Counted from the first letter of the stretch, positions 10,504 to 20,627 are shown. The stretch is 64,000 bases of DNA from Gracilariopsis chorda (GCA_003194525.1 NBIV01000107.1:62001-126000), one strand, 5' to 3'. Notes: a model not told the origin generated them from the letters alone. Numbers and translations are program-made.

Positions 10504-11550
10504 ATGGCTCGTACGAAGCCCACCGCTAAGAAGACGGTATGCGAAGCCACTCCACATCATCATATTGGAATGAAAGGTATAAAAACTACTCCCTTCAACC
10601 CCAGAGATAATCTTCTCTTGAAATTCTCACGACGTGGTGATGTAAAGAAGGTGAAGATTCTTGACCGCCGGGTAGGGCTACGTCCTCTCTTTATACGTTG
10701 TTCCAACGGCGATGAAGGTCAGTTTACAAGAGAAGAGTTATGGCAACTTTGAGGTCCGCATATTCTTATGTTCTTGAAAGATTCCCCATGGGAGGAGCTT
10801 TCTTTCAATGATATTTACCGTTTGGGGCTGACACTTTCCGTGAAGGACAGCGTCGATTACGGCACGCTTGAGGGATACTCTTGGGTATTTGAAAAAATAT
10901 TATTCATACATGGATACTACTATGTTGTGGACGAAGCTACTCAGCGCGAACACGCCATTGATCTGTATACCCTTCCCATATTCGATATTCCTTCCAACAC
11001 ATCGATTTTCCATTCCGTGACCGAATCTGGAAACTTTAGATTTGGCATGGATAATCGCATTATGGCAATTTCCGAGGTGGATGAGTGGTGCTCCAAGAGC
11101 CCAGGACGTTATCTAAGAATGTCTACTGGCCGTTATCGAGAACCCAATTCCAGCCTTAGGGATTACGAGCTACCTCACGTGCAGCCCACTCGCTTCCGGG
11201 AAGAGACTGGTTTATGTCTCCGTGCAGCGTTATGCAATGGGCTGCATGCTGTCCACGCTTTTGCTGACCATGACTACTGGGAAAGGTTCCGAGGTTATCA
11301 GAACGCTTTTGAGCAGTTTGGTATCCCTGCACCCTGGATTCGAGATCTCCGGGATCTACAAAAACACCTTTCTCAGCGTGATGCAAACTTTCAAAGAGTT
11401 CATGGACATGGTCACTCGATTTTTCTTACAGAGGTTGTTTATCTCCCTCCTGGAGTCCATCTTCTTACCCTGCATGAAACTGGAGGCGTCTTCCACAATT
11501 TGTCAATCGATACTGATCATGGTCGTATCCTTGACTGTATGGAGCCATAA
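10504..11550 (+). CDS. Accessory ORF: histone H3-tail mimic plus cysteine-peptidase-like end, one in-frame TGA
   Basis: The ATG at 10504 lies in a good context (AAAATGG). The first residues MARTKPTAKKT copy the H3 tail ARTKQTARKS, keeping Thr3, Lys4, Thr6 and Lys9. A TGA at 10750-10752 interrupts the frame, but the same frame continues to 11550, 348 codons in all. The C-terminal part reads ETGLCLRAALCNGL, then about 90 residues later GGVFHNLSIDTDHGRILDC. A Cys, then His and Asp in this order resemble papain-like or OTU-like peptidases (inference, weak). It lies antisense to element II pol, between integrase and the candidate 3' LTR. Either a lightly decayed gene or a readthrough gene. Confidence 0.6.
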
Positions 11551-11975
11551 AGATTAGTACTTATCCCGCATTCCCTCCAAAGATGCGTTGGTAGTGGTTC
11601 TGAGTTCCTTGAAGTCACCGAAATCCGGCAACTAGTCTTGGCTCCCCATGGTTCTTCAAAACGTCCACTTCATCGTAATGATAACCACACTAAGCGTCGC
11701 CATAGGCATGCGTCACATCGTAAGGAGGAAGTTATAGTTCTCGATTAGGTTCTTCATAAAGCGCTAGTCTTTTTACCCCTATGTATTGGTTCCATAAACT
11801 GCGCACAAATTGCATGCATTCATCTGCTTTCCTAAGCTCATGTATCAAGTTTTTATACTAAATTTGTTTAGCCAATTACTCATCCCTGGTCACATTCCTT
11901 TCAGTTCTCCAGAATCGTTGGTCTTCCTACATATGGTACCAGGCGTAGAGCGTGATTAGGAATCCCGCTTATCTT
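11551..11975. other. Spacer between convergent ORFs of element II
   Basis: About 420 bases between the end of the + strand accessory ORF and the end of the - strand integrase. AT-rich, no ORF of note and no clear poly(A) signal. Confidence 0.5.
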
Positions 11976-12939
11976 TCAATGCCTTGAACTTAGAGTATAA
12001 GCCGGATGCTTAGCTCTAATGATCGTACAAGAACCATAGAACTTGCATGTAAACGGGGGCCATTTCTTGGCTTTGTTCATACTTGCCCCTCGAGCTACTA
12101 GTACTTCGTTTCCTATCTGGAAGAATTTATTCTTAGCAGATTGCTGGGCGTTTGCGTGCTTCAGGGCTCGCGTGGCCCTTTGACGCAAGGCAGACTCTAA
12201 TTCCACCCCACGATGTAAGTCGCCACCGCTTGTGATGAGAGCGGACGGATAATCTTGCGACATGCGTGTGGGAACACCATACAGCAATTCAAATGGAGAA
12301 GGCCCATTCCTCAGATGACAGCTCCTGTATCCATACAGTATCTTCTGTAGAACTTCATCCCAAGGCTCTTGGCACTTAAGATGCTCTTTGTCATGGAATT
12401 CTTTAAAATGCCATCATCCGTTCAGCCCTGCCATTCGACATTAGTTCATACGCCATCACCGTCTTCCAGGTGATGCCGTGGCGTTTGTTGAATTTTGACA
12501 GAGTTTCTGCAGTAAAACTAGTGGAATTATCAAAGATTACAATGTGATGTGGGCCGAATGGGACCACAATCTCTTCCTTAAGAAATTCAACCACTTCCTT
12601 TGCGGTGGATGTCGGTGTGGCTTTCGCAATCGGCCAACCTGTTACATGTTCTACTCCCACCAACATGAATCGATTCTTCCGGACTGTCTTGGGCAGAGGC
12701 CCAGCAAAATCGATAGAAAACGTATGAAATAAGCACGTCAAGGGGTATTGGAGCGTAGTTCGATACATCGGAACATGCTTTGCTGACTGCCACCCATCAC
12801 AATGCCAGGGCTTATATACCCCTGGCCACCAGTAACGTTCTAGCACAAATTCCTTGGTACTATTAACGTCCCAGTGTCTAATATCATCATGAAAACTCCT
12901 CAAGATCTGTAGTCGCTTTCCTATCCCGGGTATCACCAA
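11976..12939 (-). pseudogene. Integrase (element II)
   Basis: The main part is open from 12939 to 12403. The zinc-binding region has its His residues (FHDDIRHWD) but the second Cys appears to be Trp (HCDGWQSAK). The catalytic triad is readable: Asp in FSIDFAGPLP, Asp in VIFDNSTSF and Glu in NGRAERMMAF. After a frame break the C-terminal part continues at 12287-11976 (SALRQRATRALKHANAQ). The enzyme would join element DNA to the host chromosome. Broken copy. Confidence 0.85.
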
Positions 12940-12966
12940 GAGCCCATTGTTCGTTCTACGAAAGAG

Positions 12967-13824
12967 TCATTTGTTCCTTACGATATAATTCTTAGCGTTT
13001 CTCTTGATCTTGCGACGTGCAAGGGGATCTTTAGCTTTAGATGTCAATCCCAAGATGTAGTTCCCTGTATCAACAAGTAATTGCTCTAAGTCTTCGAATA
13101 TCTGTTCTTCCGAAGAAAGTGCTGTTACGATTTCATCTGTGTCTTCATTTGCAGATACCTCTATGCACGACAAGTAATTTGCAACACGATTACTTGCCCC
13201 TGGCCTGTACTTTATCTCAAACTCATATTCCGAAAGGAAATCCATCCATCTTGCAAGTCTCCCGTGGATATCCCGTTTTCTAAACGCATACTGCAAGGCC
13301 TGATGATCAGTAATGAGTGTAGATGGGAGAGAAGATAGCAAATAAGCACGAAATGTTTTCAGCGCGAAGATGACGGCTAACGCTTCGCGTTTATAGGCTG
13401 AATAACGTTGCTCAGTGGCGGTAATCGTATGAATAGCAAACTGTACTGTATGTAGCTTGCTTTCTTTCTTCTGAGAAGGGACTGCCCCTAGGAAAACGCT
13501 GGATGCATCTGTTTCGACTATGAAAGGTTCATCAAAGTCTGGAAATCCTAGAACAGGGGGTTTCACCAGCTTTGCCTTGAGACATAGGGAAGCTTCTTCC
13601 ATTTCTTGGATCCAGTGCCACTTTTCCTTTAGTGATGTGGCCTCATGCAAGGCAGCACATGCTTGAGAAAACCTAGGCACAAATCGTCGATAGTAACTGG
13701 CCAATCCAAGGAAACTTCTTAGCTCCGTCGCGGAAGTTGGTTGTGGGGCTTCTTGTATAGCTTTGATCTTCTCTGGGTCCGTCGCGATTCCCATCTTGTC
13801 GATGATTTGTCCCAAAAGCTTCAC
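12967..13824 (-). pseudogene. End of RT and RNase H (element II)
   Basis: 285 codons. It begins in the RT connection (LLGQIIDKMGIATDPEKI, then LRSFLGLASYYRRFVPRFS) and contains an RNase H fold with VETDASSVFLGA, the segment YSAYKREALAVIFALKTFR with the catalytic Glu, and LITDHQALQYA with the second Asp. It ends near the linker before integrase. The frame is intact here, but an in-frame TAG lies just upstream at about 13867, before KIKLTKCTF. Confidence 0.88.
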
Positions 13825-14362
13825 TCGAGGATGCGCAAAAGTACACTTAGTCAGCTTAATCTTCTACCCGTGCGAGGCAATCCTGCCAATTACTTTTTCG
13901 CAATCCATCAGAAGATCCTCTACATTGTCGGAGAAGATTACAACGTCATCCAAGTAGACACGGACGAAGGATAAGTCTTTCAGGACGGCGTCAATCATTC
14001 TTTGAAATGTGGCTGGTGCATTCATCAATCCGAATGGCATGACTTCAAACTTGAATTGTACCGAGTCTGTAGATGAAAGTCTTCATCTCTTTGCACTCCT
14101 CGGCCATCTTCACTTGCCAATATCCTGAAAGCCAATCTAGAGTTCTAAATAATGAGGATCCGCTAAGGTCATCAAATGCTTCTTCTATGCGTGGTAATGG
14201 CCATCGATCAGGCTTCATTTTGGCATTCAATGCCCGGTAGTCCACGCAAAATCTCGGGCTTCCATGCTTCTTTGTCGCGACTACAATGGGGAAAGACCAG
14301 GCAGCGTTTGCAGTTGTGATGATTCCTGCACGAAGCATTTTGTCAGTCTCGTTCCTTACCAA
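13825..14362 (-). pseudogene. Reverse transcriptase fingers and palm (element II)
   Basis: The 14362-14045 piece shows FCVDYRALNAKMKPDRWPLPRIEEAF and the first catalytic Asp in FRTLDWLSGYWQVKM. A frameshift near 14060 is followed in another frame by FEVMPFGLMNAPATFQ and the catalytic YLDDVVIFSDN at about 13920-13952. This is the Ty3/gypsy type of RT. At least one frameshift and one stop make it inactive. Confidence 0.88.
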
Positions 14363-14641
14363 ATCGTTATGTCGCGGTAGGGGAATTCTTGCCCTAAAAG
14401 TTAGAGTTTCTGGATCTCTTAGCTCAAAAGAATGCTTGACAGGGACATCAGCTGGTCGGAGGACCTCCAGGGACCAAGCAATGGCCTTTGAGTCTATAAG
14501 TGTTGCAGAGAGCTGCCGTTATGCCCGTTCCGAAAGATGCTTGACCTTTGAAGCGAGTGCTGCAGATTTTAGGTCTTCTTCCTCTTCGTTCAGGGTTAGC
14601 ACATGTAGGTTCTCTTCCTCAATATCACTATCTTCATCTTC

Positions 14642-15316
14642 TTATAAGAGCAGGAGAATGTTCCCTTGCCCTTCATCGTCACCATTCATTGTACGGTGAG
14701 ATTCGATCTCCTTTGCTAGAGCTACAACCAGCTCTTGCACCTCATCACTTTCCAAGCTGGAAGACGCTCGATAGATTTCTGAGTCTGAGGTGAAATCCTC
14801 CCTATCAGTCTCGGATCCTTCCACATCAGGGATGCGTTCGTCATACTCGAGATCTAATACGGATTCTTCTTCTTCTATAGTCACGGTCACGGTATGATTC
14901 CCCATGTCGATGCAAGCTTGAATGCCCTGTAAGGTCGTGGAACCGATAATCACGTCCACCGGTGGATCATCCACAACCAGAAAGTTTATCAACGTCCTTG
15001 ATTCACTTAACAGAAAAGGAACGTCTTTGACGACGCCTCGTGCTACACTTGTACTTCCATTGGCGACTTTAATCTTCCTCGTGGTTGCTTCCGGTGAGAG
15101 CGTAAGTTCTTTCATCAGAGAACTGGGGAGACGGTTTGGCACTGCTCCTGAGTCTAGCAGTGCGTTGAATCTAGTTCCGAATAGCTTCAACTTCACAACT
15201 TTAAATCTTCTGATACTTCCAACCTTGTGCGCGACGGCAACCTTCTGACTTCTAGCGTTCTTCACAACCAGTTTTTGAATCTGTCTGTTTGCCTCTTTGG
15301 CATCTCCAAGGAGCAA
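14642..15316 (-). pseudogene. Aspartic protease domain (element II)
   Basis: 224 codons with the motif ALLDSGAVPNRLP (Asp-Ser-Gly variant of the retropepsin active site) and VDVIIGSTTLQG, the hydrophobic-Ile-Ile-Gly end of the fold. An acidic tail follows before the RT. It matures the polyprotein of element II. The frame is not continuous with the RT ORF. Confidence 0.8.
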
Positions 15317-15367
15317 ATGGCCAAACTTCAGACCACATGAAGCAATTGCCAGCTCAATAAGTACATT

Positions 15368-16438
15368 TTACCTTCCCACAAAGTCTGAAATTATATCTGT
15401 TCGGGTCTGCTGGGACTTCTTTCGGGCCGGTTTGGGAAGTTTGGGCTCAACTTTCTTTCGGCTTGGTAGACCTTTCGTGAGGTCAATGACAGGACCGGGT
15501 TGAGGGTTGAGCAACTCTTTCACGGCCATCCTTCCCGTCTTTCGCTTCTTTGGCAGTGCCCTGCCTTCAGCGTCTCTCTTCGTAGCATTGAAAGTCTCTT
15601 CTTCTTCAACATCTTCAGTCACTATCCCCACCATGTAGTCTTTATCCTTTCCAGGGTCTCTCGGTTTGTCTCCTTCTACTTTTGTATGTGTTTAATTAGT
15701 GGTAATGGCGGGCTCTGGCATCTGCGGCTTTGACCAAGACGTAGCTTCTGAGTGCCCCATCTTCCCACATCGTGGGCATCTAGTATTCCGATGGGGATTT
15801 TTGTCACAGCGGCTCGCTCCATGTCCTGGCTTGTGACAGAATGAACCGACACGAACATTTTTCTCCTCGTTCGAAGTTTTTTAGTTCTTAACCAAAAGAG
15901 TAAGTTCCGCTATCTGAGATGTGAGGTCTTCTACCTTACTATCCACTGACTCCACTGTTTGTTCGGGACGACGGCGAATTCTCGCAGCGTGAGGTTGCCT
16001 ATCTTCTCCCTTCCCCTTCCCAGTATATGCTCCACTGAAAGCTTCTCGGCAACGAACGCAGTCCCGAATGATACGACTGAGTGACTCGTAGTCACTTACA
16101 GCTCTCAAAAACACGTAATGAGCCAGGCCCATATGTTCCATGACTGCGTTTCTCAGCAGTCTCAACTCAGCTTCATCATCGAAGTTAGCCTTCTTGAAAA
16201 CCACAACCATATCTCTCAGAGAACTAGCTATGTCCAATGGACGGAGCCTACAATTTATGGCTCTTCGGATGCACTCTTTCTGACTGACGACTTCAGAAAA
16301 TTTTTCAATCATGAATTGCTTCACAGCAGCGTAGTCATATGCTTCTTCGATTATCTTTGCTTCGTATTTGTAGGTTTTGTAGTAGAATTCAAACGCTTTT
16401 CTCGTCAAACAAGGCATCAGCTGCGTTGCTTTTTGCAA
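15368..16438 (-). pseudogene. Gag with two damaged zinc knuckles (element II)
   Basis: The capsid-like part is open from 16438 to 15881 (LMPCLTRKAFEFYYKTYKYEAK; a retrotransposon Gag pattern). In another frame, two CCHC knuckles follow at about 15760-15840: SFCHKPGHGASRC lacks the first Cys (Gly), and CPRCGKMGHSEATSW lacks the last (Trp). A basic linker ORF is open at 15634-15368. Both knuckles have lost one zinc ligand, in line with decay. Confidence 0.75.
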
Positions 16439-16565
16439 ATCATTGGCACATTACACTACAACATTGTAAAAAAAGAAGAAGAGCTTGACTACGTTTGAGT
16501 CAGGTTAGCCATTCAACACAATTGTTGAAAAAGACGACATTGTTTTAAAAAGCCCTCCTAAAGAG

Positions 16566-16735
16566 TACCTTGAAAGCAACACAGTGGCTTACCGCATTTT
16601 TCTCTCGACGTGAAGGGGCGAGGACTGGCTTTTTATTGACATGAGTGCTCCGGCGAGATTGCCGGAGGGCCAATCACAAGACTAGCAAAAATGGGCGTGC
16701 CAAGCACGCCAGTACGAAATAAACACGTGTGATTC
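16566..16735 (+). repeat. Hairpin-rich repeat, copy 2 (candidate 5' LTR of element II)
   Basis: Matches copy 1 at 9852-10025. It keeps the stems CTCCGGC/GCCGGAG (perfect here) and GGCGTGC/GCACGCC, and on the - strand the CATGTCAATAAAAA string. It ends in CACGTGTGATTCACCCA. It marks the right edge of element II, about 550 bp upstream of the Sam50 start codon. Confidence 0.7.
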
Positions 16736-16884
16736 ACCCATTAAAAACATTGTCAGAAGCGGTAAATGCCTGGTAGTCTGATGGAGCACACAAGGCGCGT
16801 TTTCTGTTTGAGATGTGGAAAGTGTTTCAAAGCCACACTATTTGTGTGAGCAAACAGGTGTGCTACACAAGATTTAGTGTGGGC

Positions 16885-16900
16885 CACGCTATATAGCGTG
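16885..16900. promoter_or_regulatory. 16-bp perfect palindrome upstream of Sam50
   Basis: CACGCTATATAGCGTG is self-complementary over all 16 bases and contains a TATATA core. It lies 388 bp upstream of the Sam50 ATG among short repeats of CACACTATTT/TACACTATTT. It could be a factor-binding site or chance; the role is unknown. Confidence 0.35.
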
Positions 16901-17287
16901 TCTACACTATTTTTCCGCCCACATTAATCACAGTGATCGCCTGGAGCGGTTTTCTAGTTGCTTCAGAACGAGGGCGGTTTTGCCTCTGCGGTTTCTTGAT
17001 TTGCTGGCTTGCCACTGCTGCGTCGTTCACCGCCACCGGAATGGGGTGTGCACTTTGTTTGATGCGCTTGAATACTTTGCCGAAATTTGTAATTAAAACA
17101 ACTGTCTTTGTACAATCTTGTACTGTTTCATCTGGCTGACAGATGTCAGGCGTGGACACGAGTAAAACAGTTGCTGTATATGTGAGCGACACGAACAAGG
17201 CGCTGTGCAAATGATGCGCTCGGGGCCGCAATCGCACGCTTGGCGACGGCGTATCGAGCGTGGAACGATCGGAACGGAGAATTTAGG

Positions 17288-18694
17288 ATGAGCAGCTCCG
17301 AAACGCAAACGCCGCGCGCGACGGCGCAACCTTCCATCGAGGAACTGCTCTCAACAAAGTTGTCCATCACGTCCTTCCGCGTTGATGGGGCGCAACGCAC
17401 CAAGGCTTCGTTGTTGCAACGTGTGTTACAACCGGTGTTATCGACCGGCGGCCACTTTGAAGGCGTGATCTCCGACGTGTCGCAGGCGGTGGATCGTCTC
17501 GCGGCGACGAATTGTTTCAAGGGAGTGGATGCTTTCATCGATCATGACAAACACAACCCGTCTGCGGCAACCGTGGACTTTACGGTTAGCGAGAAATCCG
17601 GGGTACAACTAACGACTGGAACGTCGATCGACTCCACATGTGAGCGCGACGCGTCGTTGGAGGGATCGCTTTCGCTGAGAAACGTTTGCGGGGTGGCGGA
17701 TACATTACGGTTCACGTTGGCATGGATGGGCGGTGCGTCGGCGAGTCGTTCGTTCTCGGAAAACCCTTCCAATGCATTCTCGGCCAGTTACAAGAGGCCG
17801 TTTGTGCTCGGATTGGACAGCGCTGTATTCGCAAATGGCTCGTTCTCACAGCTGAATCACACGGAAGCGTCCAGCTACAACCTGATCTCACGCAGCGTGG
17901 ACAGCGGGATCGAGTGCCCGTGGGGCACATTCACGCTTGCGTCAAGTTGGAGAAACCTAAGCGACGTGCTTCCGACGGCGTCTCAGGTGATCAGGGAAGA
18001 CGCGAAACACTCGTGGAAGACAAGCATTTCACACGCTGTAGCGGTGGATTCGCGAGACGATGCGAAGATGCCGTCTCAGGGCGTGTTTGCAAGCCTGAGG
18101 CATGAACACACGCTGCCGTTCGGAGATGCGCGCTACTCGAGCGTGGAGGGAAGCGTGCAGACGCACGTGCCGCTTGTGTCGCACGCGGTGCTGTCGCTGT
18201 GTGCGCGCGGGGGGGTGCAGGTGGCCAGCAAACGCGCCATGATTGCGGATCGGTTCTTCGTTGGGGGGGGCAACTCGCTGCGCGGGTTCGAGAGCCGGGG
18301 CATCGGGCCGCGCGACGGAAAGGACGCCATCGGGGGGGACGTATTCTACACGGCGTGCGCCATGCTGTCGGTGGCGCTTCCGCGACAGTCGCTGCTGTGG
18401 CAGCTGTTCCGCGCGCGGGTGCACGCGTTCATCAACGCGGGGGACGTGGGCGAGATGTCGCAGCTGGTGGAGAGCGTGGGGGGGGTGCGGGTGCGGGGGC
18501 GGGGCGCGAGGGAGGCGGCCGACGCGGTGGGACGCGTGATGAAGGAAGGGGCGCGCGTGGCGGGCGGCGTGGGCGTGGCGCTGGACACGTCCGTGGGGCG
18601 CGTGGAGATTAACTTGTGCCAGACGGTGCGGCGCTGCGGCACGGACGCGGCGCGCGTGGGCGTGCAGTTTGGCGTGAGCCAGAGCTTCTTGTAA
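17288..18694 (+). CDS. SAM50: Sam50/Tob55 family outer-membrane assembly protein (Omp85)
   Basis: Central subunit of the mitochondrial SAM/TOB complex, which folds beta-barrel proteins into the outer membrane (a plastid Oep80-type role is the alternative). 468 codons without introns, close to the usual Sam50 length. I chose the ATG at 17288 because the open frame upstream (to 17240) has no ATG. A short N-terminal POTRA-like region (about residues 25-110) is followed by a 16-strand-type barrel. The Omp85 signature is clear: FFVGGGNSLRGFESRGIGPR, with the RGF loop motif, at about residues 324-343. The protein ends in GVQFGVSQSFL, a typical barrel-closing strand. Third-position GC is very high compared with the flanking elements. 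Confidence 0.87.
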   Translation: MSSSETQTPRATAQPSIEELLSTKLSITSFRVDGAQRTKASLLQRVLQPVLSTGGHFEGVISDVSQAVDRLAATNCFKGVDAFIDHDKHNPSAATVDFTVSEKSGVQLTTGTSIDSTCERDASLEGSLSLRNVCGVADTLRFTLAWMGGASASRSFSENPSNAFSASYKRPFVLGLDSAVFANGSFSQLNHTEASSYNLISRSVDSGIECPWGTFTLASSWRNLSDVLPTASQVIREDAKHSWKTSISHAVAVDSRDDAKMPSQGVFASLRHEHTLPFGDARYSSVEGSVQTHVPLVSHAVLSLCARGGVQVASKRAMIADRFFVGGGNSLRGFESRGIGPRDGKDAIGGDVFYTACAMLSVALPRQSLLWQLFRARVHAFINAGDVGEMSQLVESVGGVRVRGRGAREAADAVGRVMKEGARVAGGVGVALDTSVGRVEINLCQTVRRCGTDAARVGVQFGVSQSFL

Positions 18695-18718
18695 AGCGCG
18701 CGAGCGCGCCGCGCGCTT
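18694..18718 (+). other. GC-rich inverted repeat at the Sam50 stop codon
   Basis: AAGCGCGC and GCGCGCTT form an 8-bp perfect stem around a 9-base loop, beginning at the last base of the TAA. It may shape the 3' end of the transcript; no AATAAA is near. Confidence 0.35.
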
Positions 18719-18823
18719 TCCGGTGGAAGCGTCTCGTCGCGCACGTACGGCGCCCCGCGCCCACGCGCAGTTCCACCCGCAGACGCGTCCGCGCGCCGGA
18801 GCCGCGATGCCGCGCACCCCCTT

Positions 18824-19035
18824 CTTCCTCCTCCTCCTCCTCCTCCTCCTCCTCCTCCGCCGTTGGACTGCCGTTGCGCCCGCATCGCTGCGCTCCAACG
18901 CCCCTCCCTCTCCCGCCCCTCTCCCCCTCTCCGGACTACCCCATACCTCCTCAAAAAGCGCCACCTCCCCAACTCCTCCTCCCCCTCCCCCCCCCCCTTC
19001 TGCCCCCTCCAAACCGCCATCCACCCCCCCCCCCC
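18824..19035 (+). repeat. Polypyrimidine tract: (TCC)n and long C runs
   Basis: A (TCC)n microsatellite at about 18826-18860 is followed by C-rich sequence with runs of 11 and 14 C near 18990 and 19025. The opposite strand has many G runs and could form G-quadruplexes. The tract ends 8 bases before the zinc-finger ATG, so it must lie in that gene's promoter or leader. Confidence 0.8.
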
Positions 19036-19042
19036 AACCACT

Positions 19043-20215
19043 ATGGCTCCGCCGAAACCGCAACGCGCGCAACCCGACCGCTCCCGCGCCGCCGGCCCGT
19101 CCTCCTCGCACCCCCGCCGCCGCAGCCTCGATCAGGCGCGCGCGCCTGACCGCCCCGCCCCCATGGAGGGCGTGTCCACCCCCTCCTCGCGCCACTTCCA
19201 GTCCATGGCCGACCTCGGTCGCGCGTCGCGATCCGCGCGGTCCCGCGCGCCCAAGCCATCCGAGACGCGTCGCCAGCCGTCGCAACCGCCGCCCGTAACG
19301 CACCACGCCGCGGCGTCGTCATCGCTGTCGCCGTCGCCCATGGCCGTCGACTACCCGCCCGATTCCAAGCACTCCAAGCGCACCAAGAAGGGAGACCGGC
19401 CGTTCCTGTGCGACCTGTGCCCCAGCGCATTCGAGTCCAGCGCCTCCCGCAACACGGTACGTTAGGCGCCGATCGGCCATGGCGCGAAGCGCGCACACGT
19501 CACCGTCCATTCAATGCACTCCATTGTCCCCGTTGTAATCAGCACCTCAAAAAAAAGAGAATTAGCGCTGACACCAGTCGTCTTTTTTTTCGCCTTGATC
19601 CCGTGCTTTCCCGCATCCGCCACCAGCATCGCGACAGCGTTCACAACAAGAAGCGCGATCATGAGTGCGCCGTCTGTCACAGAAAGTTCGGCGAGCGCTC
19701 TAACAAAACCAAACAGTAAGTGTCCCTTTTCTCGCTCCTCCCCCACCACCACCCACTCCCCCAAAACACCCGCCCACGCCCCATCCCACACCCCCACAGC
19801 CGCCCCCGCTCACACTAGGGAAGTCTCACCTCTCGTCCCCCACATCTCGCCCAGCTTCAAGAGCGTTCACGAAGGCAAAAAGGATCAAGGTTCGTCTCAC
19901 CATCACATCTCGCCTCCACTTCCACCCTGCCATCACGCACTAACCAAACCTATCCTAGTATGTCCTATGTGCGGTAGGCCTTTCGCATTTCGAGACGGCC
20001 TCACAAGACATATTCAGAACGTCCATGAGAACGTGCGCCAGTACATGTGTATCTTCTGTCCTAGCAAATTCAAACAGTCCTCCCACCTTAAAAAGCACAT
20101 GGAAACAGTGCACCCCGCCGAACTGGCCGCCTCCAATCGCGCCAGGGCACTAAAGAAAGAGCCCACCCCCTCCCCGTCCAACCCCGGCCCTTCATCATCG
20201 CGTAGTGGCAAGTAG
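19043..20215 (+). CDS. Four-finger C2H2 zinc-finger protein, three introns
   Basis: Nucleic-acid-binding protein, probably nuclear. Exons 19043-19456, 19627-19715, 19855-19889 and 19959-20215, joined at GT-AG sites, give 264 residues in one clean frame. The N-terminal half is basic and Ser/Pro-rich. Four fingers of the form CX2CX12HX4H appear only after splicing: fingers 1 (CDLC...HRDSVH) and 2 (CAVC...HFKSVH) are each completed across introns 1 and 2; CPMC...HIQNVH and CIFC...HMETVH lie in exon 4. Introns 1 and 2 cut at the same place, just before or within the first zinc-binding His. A CACTAACC branch-point-like string lies before the third acceptor. The target is unknown. Confidence 0.85.
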
Positions 20216-20559
20216 CGGTCAGCCCCTCCCCGAGTGTTGTCCTATTTTTTTTTTGGTGTTGCTTTTGCTCCCTCGATCTTCTGCTCTTGTATACGAGTAA
20301 TCAATAACATAAACAACAACTACAACACAACTGCACACAACAAACAACTCATCTCCCGTTTCGCACCTGCGTAGCGATTCACGCGAATAGTAGCAAAGTA
20401 CCGTCGTACTTTGCGCAACAGTCCATCCCCGTTGCTTTAGTGATTGGAAGCGCCCTCACCGTTTGTCTGCATGCCGTGTTAGCGGCAGCCGCCTAATGTG
20501 GAATGAATCTGTTCCAAATCTGGCGAGTCCACGCACGTTCCACGATCGCGCGCGCACGC

Positions 20560-20574
20560 TCACACACACTCACA

Positions 20575-20626
<52 letters not shown>
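20560..20626 (+). repeat. (CA)n microsatellite
   Basis: 25 perfect CA units at 20577-20626, preceded by imperfect units. It lies between the convergent zinc-finger and Med8-like genes and creates long His/Thr shadow ORFs. Confidence 0.97.

Positions 20627-20627
<1 letters not shown>

Larger units (their letters stand above)
9852..16735 (-). mobile_element. Element II: gypsy-type LTR retrotransposon with accessory + strand ORF
   Basis: Reading right to left: gag with decayed zinc knuckles (16438-15676), protease (15316-14642), RT (14362-13825), RNase H (13824-12967), integrase (12939-11976). Two similar repeats of about 170 bp lie at both ends in direct orientation (9852-10025 and 16566-16735), starting with TGAAAGCAACA, and are candidate short LTRs with an AATAAA on the - strand. 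A + strand ORF (10504-11550) sits between integrase and the left repeat. The bounds rest on those repeats being the LTRs, which I have not proved; PBS and PPT are not clear. Confidence 0.6.

Noticed and set aside
12544-16498. + strand ORFs of 60-140 codons across element II
   Set aside because: They are shadows of the - strand gag-pol frames, which carry the recognisable motifs.
9852-16735. Element II as a certain LTR-bounded unit
   Set aside because: I kept it as probable only: the flanking repeats are short, no PBS or PPT was identified, and a third copy lies alone at 61.6 kb.
16902-17237. 111-codon - strand ORF upstream of Sam50, possible divergent gene
   Set aside because: No recognisable motif, an alternative start, and it fills the promoter region; more likely chance.
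18029-19306. 425-codon - strand ORF opposite Sam50 and the zinc-finger gene
   Set aside because: It is a GC-rich shadow: low-complexity Arg/Gly/Ala protein opposite a well-supported Sam50 frame, with poly-Gly and poly-Arg from the C runs and (TCC)n.
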